A stretch of 5,649 nt of DNA. Origin: JBEKHI01 sp050012355 (GTDB lineage Bacteria > Actinomycetota > Actinomycetes > Streptosporangiales > Streptosporangiaceae). The position numbers were made by a program, and so were the translations under genes. The notes under the pieces are model-generated. The model searched no databases, had not been told where the DNA came from, and worked only from the letters and a program-made list of their open reading frames with translations. Numbering within the stretch: position 1 is the stretch's first letter; every line of letters begins with the position of its first letter. Of the stretch, positions 1-5,386 are shown one piece after another. The stretch lies in assembly GCA_050012355.1 (NCBI GenBank), contig JBEKHI010000490.1, positions 1 through 5,649 on the forward strand, given 5' to 3'.

Positions 1-1
1 A

Positions 2-877
2 GAAGGCGACCTCGCGACAGCACGGGAGTATGACGATACGCCAGCGGGTTTCGGACGTATCGCGGCGACGACTGCCCGGCAGGTGATCCTGCAACGGTTG
101 CGGGACGTCGAGGACGAGGTCACGTTCGGCGAGTACGCCGGGCGTGAAGGCGACATCGTGGCTGGCGTGATCCAGCAGGGCAAGGACCCGCGGACGGTGC
201 TCGTCGACCTCGGCAAGATCGAGGCGGCGCTACCGTCGGCCGAGCAGGTGCCCGGCGAGCATTACCTGCACGGCGAGCGGATCCGCTGCTACGTGTGGAA
301 GGTACGTAAGGGGCACCGCGGACCCTCGGTCACGCTGTCCCGCACGCACCCTGACCTGGTACGCAAGCTTTTCGCACTTGAGGTGCCCGAGATCGCTAGC
401 GGCGACGTGGACATCGTGGCGATCGCTCGCGAGGCCGGGCACCGGAGCAAGATCGCGGTGCGGTCCAACAAAGCCGGCGTGAACGGCAAGGGCGCGTGCA
501 TCGGGCCGATGGGCAGCCGGGTCCGCAACGTGATGGCCGAGTTGCGCGGGGAGAAGATCGACATCGTCGACTACTCAGACGACCCAGCGAGCTTCGTCGC
601 GAACGCGCTGTCCCCGGCCCGGGTCACCAACGTCGAGGTGATGGACCTGGGCGCGCGCGAGGCCCGGGTAACCGTGCCCGATTACCAGCTATCCCTGGCG
701 ATCGGCAAGGAAGGGCAGAACGCGCGGCTGGCCGCCAGGCTGACCGGGTGGCGGATCGACATCCGTTCCGACGCCCAGCCGCCTGAGCCGCCAGAATCGC
801 CTGTGCCGCCTGAGGCAGCAGCGTCGCCTGGGGCAGCCGAGCCAGCGTCAGCTGACCCGGCTGAGCCAGCCGAGTAA
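2..877 (+). CDS. nusA: Transcription termination/antitermination factor NusA, 5'-truncated
   Basis: NusA binds RNA polymerase and nascent RNA and tunes pausing, termination and antitermination in the cytoplasm. The reading frame is open from base 2 and in phase with the rest, so the GTG at 83 is an internal valine and the true start lies left of the window. The first visible residues, EGDLATAREYDDTPAGFGRI, are the end of the N-terminal polymerase-binding domain. An S1 domain follows (about 130-355, EYAGREGDIVAGVI). KH1 (about 365-605) carries GACIGPMGSRV at 491-523, and KH2 (about 610-770) carries LAIGKEGQNARLAARLTGW with GKEG at 704-715. The last roughly 30 residues are a Pro/Glu/Ala-rich tail (QPPEPPESPVPPEA...), a variable low-complexity end. 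It ends in TAA, 70 bases before ylxR. Nothing looks broken. Identification is from motif recognition and gene order. Confidence 0.97.
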   Translation, partial: EGDLATAREYDDTPAGFGRIAATTARQVILQRLRDVEDEVTFGEYAGREGDIVAGVIQQGKDPRTVLVDLGKIEAALPSAEQVPGEHYLHGERIRCYVWKVRKGHRGPSVTLSRTHPDLVRKLFALEVPEIASGDVDIVAIAREAGHRSKIAVRSNKAGVNGKGACIGPMGSRVRNVMAELRGEKIDIVDYSDDPASFVANALSPARVTNVEVMDLGAREARVTVPDYQLSLAIGKEGQNARLAARLTGWRIDIRSDAQPPEPPESPVPPEAAASPGAAEPASADPAEPAE

Positions 878-931
878 GCATTGTCGCCGCCGTTGGCGCC
901 GTGGGCATTTTCCGCGGACGTTCGCGGCGGG

Positions 932-937
932 TAGAGT
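932..937 (+). promoter_or_regulatory. Possible -10 box of an internal promoter for ylxR
   Basis: TAGAGT fits the TANNNT -10 consensus of actinobacterial housekeeping sigma factors. A transcript starting 6-8 bases downstream would begin around 944-946, only 2-4 bases before the ylxR ATG at 948, giving an almost leaderless mRNA. That would fit the absence of a clear Shine-Dalgarno before ylxR. There is no good -35: TTTTCC at 908-913 is the best at 18-base spacing. This is inference from a short motif. Confidence 0.3.
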
Positions 938-947
938 AGACAGTGGA

Positions 948-1220
948 ATGACCGCCCGATCCCAGCAGCCGCCCGTTCGTACGTGCATTGGCTGCCGAGA
1001 ACGTGGCGACAAGTCCAGCCTGCTTCGCCTGGTAGCGGTCGGAAACGAAATTGTGCCCGACCCCCGAGCGCGGCTGCCTGGCCGGGGCGCATACCTGCAC
1101 CCAGGCCTAGCGTGCTTCGAATTGGCTCAGCGGCGTCGGGCGTTTCCGCGTGCGCTCCGCGCACCGGCCCCGCTCGGTACCGCGACGTTGAGTGCCTACT
1201 TGTCGGATTCCGATGGGTAG
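948..1220 (+). CDS. ylxR: YlxR/RnpM family RNA-binding protein
   Basis: This 90-aa protein belongs to the YlxR (DUF448) family. In Bacillus subtilis the family member RnpM binds RNA and modulates RNase P activity; that role is assumed here only by homology. Family hallmarks are RTCIGCR at residues 11-17 (Cys13 and Cys16), a conserved LLRLV strand at 25-29, DPRARLPGRGAYLH at 38-51, Cys56, and a basic helix ending AFPRALR at 65-71. The length is typical. The C-terminal tail of about 19 residues is not conserved-looking. The ATG at 948 is chosen because it lies 10 residues before the RTCIGCR core and no better start is in frame. It has no strong Shine-Dalgarno, only purines in GGTAGAG about 10 bases upstream, so coupling to nusA or near-leaderless translation is possible. 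It sits between nusA and infB, as in most Gram-positives. Confidence 0.93.
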   Translation: MTARSQQPPVRTCIGCRERGDKSSLLRLVAVGNEIVPDPRARLPGRGAYLHPGLACFELAQRRRAFPRALRAPAPLGTATLSAYLSDSDG

Positions 1221-1251
1221 GGGCCCGTTCGAGCGGAAGGCGCCTCGGGCA

Positions 1252-1257
1252 TAACAT
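1252..1257 (+). promoter_or_regulatory. Weak candidate -10 box for an infB promoter
   Basis: TAACAT matches TANNNT and lies in CATAACATAACT, the most AT-rich patch of the infB leader. No recognisable -35 is seen; TTCGAG at 1228-1233 is poor. If used, RNA would start near 1264 and carry a leader of about 180 bases including all the mini-ORFs. The patch also sits in the loop of a 7-bp inverted repeat, so it may simply be a loop. Confidence 0.2.
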
Positions 1258-1279
1258 AACTGACGGCGGAACGGGACAC

Positions 1280-1321
1280 ATGAGGAAGAACCTGTACGGA
1301 AAGCAGGTCGAGAAGCGATGA
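1280..1321 (+). CDS. Putative 13-aa upstream leader peptide of infB
   Basis: An ATG-initiated ORF encodes MRKNLYGKQVEKR and ends in TGA, which overlaps the next ATG as ATGA (1318-1321). The peptide is strongly basic (6 Lys/Arg of 13). Only a weak ribosome binding site is visible (GGGA at 1273-1276). An imperfect hairpin, ACCTG 1290-1294 with CAGGT 1304-1308, lies inside it. It belongs to no family I recognise and is too small to judge from one sequence. It heads the chain of overlapping mini-ORFs, so it may act through its translation rather than through its product. It could also be chance or part of a structured RNA. Confidence 0.35.
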   Translation: MRKNLYGKQVEKR

Positions 1322-1360
1322 GCGCTCGATGAGCACACGGCAATGAGCAGCGTGAGCTGA
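1318..1360 (+). promoter_or_regulatory. Chain of three mini-ORFs linked by ATGA overlaps
   Basis: Three consecutive mini-ORFs encode MSAR (1318-1332), MSTRQ (1329-1346) and MSSVS (1343-1360). Each start codon shares the tetranucleotide ATGA with the stop codon of the ORF before it (at 1318, 1329 and 1343). ATGAGC recurs three times, followed by a GTGAGC at 1352. Such stop/start overlaps are the usual geometry for termination-reinitiation. They shift frame each time, so one ribosome could pass through all of them. Regulation of the downstream IF2 gene is inferred. Confidence 0.45.
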
Positions 1361-1408
1361 CGCCGCCCCGGAACGCCATGCTCCGGGTCGGCTGATGATC
1401 CGGTAGAT

Positions 1409-1427
1409 GGTCCGGGATGACCGGACC
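1409..1427 (+). promoter_or_regulatory. Perfect 7-bp hairpin just upstream of the infB ribosome binding site
   Basis: GGTCCGG (1409-1415), loop GATGA (1416-1420) and CCGGACC (1421-1427) form a perfect GC-rich stem, extendable by a U-G pair (1408/1428). It ends four bases before the AGAGGAG ribosome binding site and has no T-tract, so it is not an intrinsic terminator. The 3' arm can pair equally well with GGTCCGG at 1451-1457 inside infB, which would enclose the ribosome binding site and start codon. Role in IF2 translation control is inferred. Confidence 0.5.
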
Positions 1428-1431
1428 GAGC

Positions 1432-1438
1432 AGAGGAG
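1432..1438 (+). promoter_or_regulatory. Shine-Dalgarno of infB
   Basis: AGAGGAG lies four bases before the GTG at 1443. It decides the infB start in favour of GTG 1443 over the in-frame ATG at 1407, which has no comparable site and would add 12 residues (MVRDDRTEQRSI) before the conserved N-terminus. Confidence 0.8.
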
Positions 1439-1442
1439 CATA

Positions 1443-4400
1443 GTGGCGAAGGTCCGGGTTTACGAACTCGCGAAGGAGTTCGGAGTCGAGAGCAAGGTCG
1501 TGATGACCAAGCTTCAAGAGATGGGCGAGTTCGTACGTTCGGCGTCCTCGACAGTCGAGGCACCAGTTGTTCGGCGGCTCAAAGAGGCGCTCGCGGCGGA
1601 ATCGCCGAAGGGCGCGGGTAATGGAGCGGGTTCGCGGTCTGGCGGATCTGCCAACGGCGGATCGGGTGGCGCTGCGCCGGCCCGTCCGCAGCCGCCCCGT
1701 AGCGTTGTGCCGAGCGCATCGGCGGCGTCGGCCGCGCAAGCAGCATCACCAGCCGCGCAGGCACCGGAGTCAAGGGCAGTGCCCAAGCCAGGTCCGCGTC
1801 CGGTACCGCAACCGCCGCGTCCGGTTCCCGGCCCCGGTGGCAGCGGCACTTTCAGTTCTCCCGGATCCCAGACCGCCCCGGCGGCTCCGGAGACCGAGGC
1901 AGTGCCGTCCGCGCCTGCCGCTTCACCGGCCCCTGCCGCTCCGGCGGCATCGGCTCCGGCGGCTCCGGCGGCATCGGAATCGGCTCCGGCCGCTCCGTCC
2001 ACTCCCCGTCCAGCGGGTCCGCGTCCTAGCGGCCAGCGTCCCGGTCAGGGACAAGGCCAGGGTCAGGGCCAGCAAGGTCAGCAGAGCCAGCAAGGTCAGG
2101 GGCAGCAGGGTGGTCAGGGCCAGGGACAGCAGCGTCCGGGTCCCCGCCCCAGTGGTCCGCGTCCTAGCGGCCCAGGTCAGCGGGGTTCGTCCCGCCCGGC
2201 GGGCCCGCGTCCAGGCAACAACCCATTCAGCTCGACCGCGACCGGCATGGGCGCGGCCCCAGCGGCCCCGGCCGGTCCCGGCGCTCCGCGTCCGGCAGCG
2301 CCCGGTGCCCAGCGCCAGTCTGGCGGTCCGCGTCCTGGGCAGCCAGGAGCGTCCGGCCCAGGTGCCGCCCGTCCGGGCGGTCGTGGTCCTGGCCGCACCG
2401 GAGCACCCGGCGCGCCCGCGAGTGACGGTGGTCCCCGTCCCGGTGGTCCGCGTCCTGGTGGTCCGCGCCCGAGCCCGATGAACATGCCGTCCAGGCCAGC
2501 CCCAGCCGGGCGCCCGGCGGGCGGTCCAGGTGGCCGTTCGCAGGGCGGCCCTGGTGGTCGGCCGCAGGGTACTGGTGGTCCGCGTCCCGGTGGTGGTGGC
2601 GGCGGTCGCCCGCAGGGTACTGGCGGTCCGCGTCCCGGCGGTGGCGGTGGCGGCGGCAACGGTCCGCGTCCGGGCGGTGGCGGTCCCGGTGCCGGAGCCC
2701 CGACCAGGCCAGGTGGCCGCGGTCGTGGCGGCGGTACGGCCGGCGCGTTCGGCCGTCCTGGCGGCAGGCCGTCTCGGGGCCGCAAGTCCAAGAAGCAGCG
2801 GCGTCAAGAGTTCGACAACATGCAGGCGCCGGCGGTCGGCGGTGTGGCGGTCCCGCGCGGGAACGGCCAGACCATCCGGCTCAGCCGCGGCGCCTCGCTG
2901 TCCGACTTCGCGGACAAGATCGGCGCGAACCCGGCCGGCCTGGTGCAGTGGCTGTTCCAGCTCGGTGAGATGGTCACGGCCACTCAGTCGGTCAACGACG
3001 AGACCCTCCAGCTCCTCGGTGCCGAGCTGAACTACCACGTTCAGGTCGTCTCGCCGGAGGAAGAGGACCGCGAACTCCTGGAGTCCTTCGACCTTGAGTT
3101 CGGCGAGGACGAGGGTTCCGAAGAGGACCTGCAGGCTCGCCCGCCGGTCGTCACGGTCATGGGTCACGTCGACCACGGCAAGACCAAGCTGCTGGACGCC
3201 ATCCGGCGGACCAACGTGGTCGCCCGCGAGGCCGGCGGCATCACCCAGCACATCGGTGCGTACCAGGTCCAGACCGAGGTCGACGGCGACGAACGCAAGA
3301 TCACGTTCATCGACACACCGGGTCACGAGGCGTTCACCGCCATGCGAGCCCGTGGTGCCGAGACAACCGACCTCGTCGTTTTGGTCGTGGCTGCCGACGA
3401 TGGCGTGAAGCCGCAGACCACTGAGGCGCTCAACCACGCGCAGGCAGCGGGTGTGCCCATCGTCGTCGCGGTGAACAAGATCGACAAGGAGGGCGCCGAC
3501 CCGTCGAGGGTCCGGGCGCAGCTCACCGAGTACGGCCTGGTGGCTGAGGAATTCGGCGGTCAGACCCAGTTCGTGGACGTGTCCGCGACCAAGGGCATCG
3601 GGATCGACAGCCTCCTCGAGGCGATCGTGCTGACCGCGGACGCCGAGCTGGACCTGCGGGCCAACCCGGACCAGCCGGCCCAGGGCGTCGCGATCGAGGC
3701 CCAGCTCGACAAGGGCCGCGGCCCGGTGGCGACCGTGCTGGTGCAGCGCGGCACGCTGCACGTCGGCGACTCGATCGTGGCTGGCGATGCGTACGGCCGC
3801 GTGCGGGCGATGATGGACGAGAACGGCGCCACGGTTGCCGAGGCTCCGCCATCGCGCCCGGTGCAGGTGCTTGGCCTGACCGCGGTACCGGACGCTGGCG
3901 ACAACCTGCTCGTCGTCTCCGACGACCGGCTTGCCCGCCAGATCGCCGAACGCCGTGAGGCCAGGGAGCGGACCGCTCAGTTCGCCCAGCGCCGCCGCCG
4001 CGTGACGCTGGAGGACCTGGAGTCGGCGCTGAAGGCCGGCGAGCGCGAAGAGCTGCGCTTGATCATCAAGGGCGACGTGTCCGGTTCCGTCGAGGCACTC
4101 GAGGACGCGCTGCTCAAGATCGACGTGGGCGAGGAGGTCGAGCTGCGGGTCATTGGCCGTGGCGTCGGCGCGATCACCCAGGACGACGTGAACCTGGCAA
4201 TCGCCTCGGACGCGGTGGTCATCGGCTTCAACGTCCGGCCTGCTGGCCGGGCGGGCGAGCTGGCGCAGCGCGAGGGCGTCGACATCCGCTACTACTCGAT
4301 CATTTACCAAGCGATCGAGGAAGTCGAAGCGGCGCTCAAGGGCATGCTCAAGCCCGAGTTCGAGGAGGTCCAGCTCGGTACGGCGGAGGTCCGCGAGGTC

Positions 4401-4658
4401 TTCCGGGTGCCGAAGGTGGGCAACGTCGCTGGCTCGATCGTCCGGTCCGGCACGATCAACCGCAACAGCAAGGCGCGGCTGATCCGGGACGGCGTGGTCA
4501 TCTCCGAGAACCTGACCGTCGAGTCGCTGCGCCGGTTCAAGGACGACGTGACCGAGGTCCGCGAGGGCTTCGAGTGCGGTATCGGGCTCAGCTACAACGA
4601 CGTCAAGGTCGAGGATGTCATCGAGACCTACGAGATGCGGGAGAAGCCGCGTACGTAG
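1443..4658 (+). CDS. infB: Translation initiation factor IF2
   Basis: IF2 is the GTPase that recruits fMet-tRNA to the 30S subunit and drives 50S joining. With the GTG at 1443 it is 1071 aa, in the long range seen in actinobacteria. A short helical IF2_N domain (residues 1-50, MAKVRVYELAKEFGVESKVV) is followed by a Gly/Pro/Ala/Gln/Arg-rich disordered linker (about 57-446). Then come a basic KSKKQRR patch (448-454) and a second IF2_N-like domain (about 476-540, QTIRLSRGASLSDFADKIG). The GTPase domain has all motifs: G1 GHVDHGKT 574-581, GGIT from 598, G3 DTPGH 624-628, G4 NKID 678-681, G5 SATKG 714-718. Domain II is about 745-835, domain III about 855-955, and the initiator-tRNA-binding C-domain about 965-1068 (VPKVGNVAGSIVRSGTI). 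No key residue is missing. Its 3' end overlaps ylxP. The leader suggests translational control. Confidence 0.98.
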   Translation: MAKVRVYELAKEFGVESKVVMTKLQEMGEFVRSASSTVEAPVVRRLKEALAAESPKGAGNGAGSRSGGSANGGSGGAAPARPQPPRSVVPSASAASAAQAASPAAQAPESRAVPKPGPRPVPQPPRPVPGPGGSGTFSSPGSQTAPAAPETEAVPSAPAASPAPAAPAASAPAAPAASESAPAAPSTPRPAGPRPSGQRPGQGQGQGQGQQGQQSQQGQGQQGGQGQGQQRPGPRPSGPRPSGPGQRGSSRPAGPRPGNNPFSSTATGMGAAPAAPAGPGAPRPAAPGAQRQSGGPRPGQPGASGPGAARPGGRGPGRTGAPGAPASDGGPRPGGPRPGGPRPSPMNMPSRPAPAGRPAGGPGGRSQGGPGGRPQGTGGPRPGGGGGGRPQGTGGPRPGGGGGGGNGPRPGGGGPGAGAPTRPGGRGRGGGTAGAFGRPGGRPSRGRKSKKQRRQEFDNMQAPAVGGVAVPRGNGQTIRLSRGASLSDFADKIGANPAGLVQWLFQLGEMVTATQSVNDETLQLLGAELNYHVQVVSPEEEDRELLESFDLEFGEDEGSEEDLQARPPVVTVMGHVDHGKTKLLDAIRRTNVVAREAGGITQHIGAYQVQTEVDGDERKITFIDTPGHEAFTAMRARGAETTDLVVLVVAADDGVKPQTTEALNHAQAAGVPIVVAVNKIDKEGADPSRVRAQLTEYGLVAEEFGGQTQFVDVSATKGIGIDSLLEAIVLTADAELDLRANPDQPAQGVAIEAQLDKGRGPVATVLVQRGTLHVGDSIVAGDAYGRVRAMMDENGATVAEAPPSRPVQVLGLTAVPDAGDNLLVVSDDRLARQIAERREARERTAQFAQRRRRVTLEDLESALKAGEREELRLIIKGDVSGSVEALEDALLKIDVGEEVELRVIGRGVGAITQDDVNLAIASDAVVIGFNVRPAGRAGELAQREGVDIRYYSIIYQAIEEVEAALKGMLKPEFEEVQLGTAEVREVFRVPKVGNVAGSIVRSGTINRNSKARLIRDGVVISENLTVESLRRFKDDVTEVREGFECGIGLSYNDVKVEDVIETYEMREKPRT
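2043..2132 (+). repeat. Gln-Gly repeat tract within infB
   Basis: Residues 201-230 of IF2 are almost purely Gln and Gly (GQGQGQGQGQQGQQ...), with one Ser. They are encoded by degenerate repeats of CAGGG/CAAGG/GGTCAG units. Codons are mixed (CAG with CAA, GGT/GGC/GGG/GGA), which suggests an older tract rather than a fresh expansion. Confidence 0.85.
2559..2654 (+). repeat. Two tandem copies of a 48-bp repeat in infB
   Basis: Two adjacent 48-base units (2559-2606 and 2607-2654) each encode RPQGTGGPRPGGGGGG. They differ only at a few wobble positions, such as GGTGGTGGT against GGCGGTGGC. A degraded third unit (NGPRPGGGG) follows. The 16-codon period keeps the frame, pointing to in-frame duplication by slippage or recombination. 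Confidence 0.8.
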
Positions 4659-4945
4659 CAGCTCTGACGCTGGACGTGCGGTTGGGCGACGTTCGCTCGC
4701 TTAAGCAAAAGCGGGCCGTCGTCCGGCCGCTCGTCGCGGCGTTGCACCGGGCGTTTCCTGGCGTCGCGGTCGCGGAGACCGGGCACCTGGACCTGCACCG
4801 CCGGGCCGAGATCGGTGTGGCGGTGGTCTCGTCGACCGCTTCGAACGCCGTTTCCGTGCTCGCCGACTGCGAGCGCCTGGTGGCGGCGCGACCGGAAATC
4901 GAGCTGCTGTCGGCTAGGCAGCGGCTGTTCAACGATGAGGAGTGA
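4574..4945 (+). CDS. ylxP: YlxP-like DUF503 family protein; start uncertain
   Basis: This small protein of the DUF503 (YlxP) family has unproven function and a conserved place between infB and rbfA. The family core runs from YVAALTLDVRLGDVRSLKQK (codons from 4652) to LLSARQRLFNDEE. Its LTLDVRLGDVRSLKQKR signature and later GVAVAETG and AEIGVAVVSS strands fit a small alpha/beta fold of about 95-98 aa. The start is a problem. Family members usually begin Met-Tyr-Val, but here the codon before Tyr is GCG (4649-4651), though a GGGAG at 4639-4643 is ideally spaced for it. The only canonical start upstream in frame that keeps the core is GTG 4574, with GAGGG at 4563-4567. It gives 123 aa with an Arg-rich extension that is merely infB read in another frame. 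GTG 4676 would remove the first strand. The end at TGA 4945 is firm. Confidence 0.8.
   Translation: MRYRAQLQRRQGRGCHRDLRDAGEAAYVAALTLDVRLGDVRSLKQKRAVVRPLVAALHRAFPGVAVAETGHLDLHRRAEIGVAVVSSTASNAVSVLADCERLVAARPEIELLSARQRLFNDEE
4937..4942 (+). promoter_or_regulatory. Shine-Dalgarno of rbfA inside the ylxP end
   Basis: GAGGAG overlaps the last codons of ylxP and lies nine bases before the rbfA ATG, with only six bases between the ylxP stop and rbfA. This supports translation of rbfA from the same mRNA. Confidence 0.7.
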
Positions 4946-4951
4946 ACCGTC

Positions 4952-5386
4952 ATGGTCGACGCATCCCGTGCGGGAAGACTCGCCGACCGTATCGCCGTGC
5001 TGGTCGCGGAGATGCTCGAGCGGCGGATCAAGGACCCGCGGCTCGGGTTCGTTACGGTGACCGAGGCGAAGCTGACCAACGACCTGCGCGAGGCCACGGT
5101 CTTCTACACGGTGTACGGGTCGGACGATGAGCGAGAGGAAACGGCTCGCGCGCTCCGCTCGGCGACTGGCATTATCCGTACCGAAGTCGGCCGCCAGCTC
5201 GGCCTGCGCCACACCCCGTCGCTGGAATTCGTGCCGGACGCGGTTCCCGGCAACGCGGCGCGCATCGACGACCTAGTCGAGCAGGCGAAGCGCGCCGATG
5301 AGGAGCTCCGCCGCGCCCGGGAGGGCGCGCAGCCCGCTGGTGACCCGGACCCGTACCGTGTGAAGCCCGACGATGACGAGTCCTAG
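4952..5386 (+). CDS. rbfA: 30S ribosome-binding factor RbfA
   Basis: RbfA binds the immature 30S subunit and assists 16S rRNA 5'-end processing and late assembly, and it is needed for cold growth in E. coli. The 144-aa protein shows the single KH-like domain. The N-terminal helix has RAGRLADRIAVLVAEMLERR, then the hallmark IKDPRLGFVTVTEAKLTNDL (about 26-45), a strand ATVFYTVYG, and the helix ARALRSATGIIRTEVGRQLGLRHTPSLEFVPD with the conserved R-x-E-V/L-G-x-x-L-x-L-R-x-x-P-x-L-x-F pattern. The C-terminal tail (from about 123) is acidic and disordered, common in actinobacteria. The ATG at 4952 has a good ribosome binding site at 4937-4942. Its last 14 bases overlap truB in another frame. Length and residues are normal. 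Confidence 0.97.
   Translation: MVDASRAGRLADRIAVLVAEMLERRIKDPRLGFVTVTEAKLTNDLREATVFYTVYGSDDEREETARALRSATGIIRTEVGRQLGLRHTPSLEFVPDAVPGNAARIDDLVEQAKRADEELRRAREGAQPAGDPDPYRVKPDDDES

Larger units (their letters stand above)
1221..1442 (+). promoter_or_regulatory. infB 5' leader: structured region rich in tiny ORFs
   Basis: The 222 bases between ylxR and infB hold no conventional gene but are not featureless. An inverted repeat CCCGTTC (1224-1230) / GAACGGG (1269-1275) encloses a small AT-rich patch. Next comes a 13-codon ORF (1280-1321) and a run of mini-ORFs at 1318-1360, 1378-1406 and 1417-1443. Small hairpins can form: ACCTG/CAGGT (1290-1294/1304-1308), CCCGGA/TCCGGG (1367-1372/1382-1387) and GGTCCGG/CCGGACC (1409-1415/1421-1427). 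The infB ribosome binding site is at 1432-1438. There are eight ATG triplets, where I would expect about two at this base composition. Likely a translational or attenuation-type control region for IF2. The function is inferred. Confidence 0.55.
1378..1443 (+). promoter_or_regulatory. Further mini-ORFs leading into the infB start
   Basis: MLRVG (1378-1395) ends in TGA, which overlaps the ATG of MIR (1395-1406) as TGATG. The MIR stop TAG directly abuts ATG 1407, which is in frame with infB. MTGPSRGA (1417-1443) ends in a TAG whose last base is the first base of the infB GTG (TAGTG at 1441-1445). A ribosome translating this last ORF would therefore stop exactly on the infB start. No separate ribosome binding sites are obvious for these ORFs. 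Confidence 0.35.
1611..2780 (+). repeat. Low-complexity linker-coding region of IF2
   Basis: About 390 codons encode Ala/Pro-rich, then Gln/Gly-rich, then Gly/Pro/Arg-rich sequence without predicted fold. GGTCCGCGTCC-like units (GPRP) recur throughout. The composition changes from PAAPAAS-type to GQ-type to GGPRPGG-type along its length. IF2 linkers in this phylum are known to be long and variable. It also causes long spurious open frames on the other strand and in other phases. Confidence 0.85.

Noticed and set aside
83..85. GTG at 83 as the nusA start
   Set aside because: The frame stays open to base 2 and encodes recognisable NusA sequence (YDDTPAGFGRI) upstream, so this GTG is an internal valine.
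912..927. Hairpin CCGCG/CGCGG between nusA and ylxR as a terminator
   Set aside because: The stem is only 5 bp with a 6-base loop and no T-tract follows, and the operon is expected to continue.
1409..1427. 7-bp hairpin as an intrinsic terminator
   Set aside because: It is followed by GAGCAGAGGAG, the ribosome binding site, not a T-tract.
1407..1442. ATG 1407 as the infB start
   Set aside because: It is in frame, but the added 12 residues are unlike any IF2 N-terminus, the strong AGAGGAG is placed for GTG 1443, and MAKVRVYE is the family start. Kept only as a possible minor route.
2478..2822. Internal ATGs (2478 MNMPSRP..., 2820 MQAPAVGG...) as starts for a short IF2 isoform
   Set aside because: Short IF2 forms exist in E. 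coli, but no convincing Shine-Dalgarno is seen here, so there is nothing to support it.
1923..4310. Long open frame (about 795 codons) on the minus strand across infB
   Set aside because: Its content is low-complexity Arg/Thr/Ala and Leu/Val-rich mirror translation of infB. The plus strand shows a complete IF2 with all GTPase motifs. Long antisense frames are expected in GC-rich DNA.
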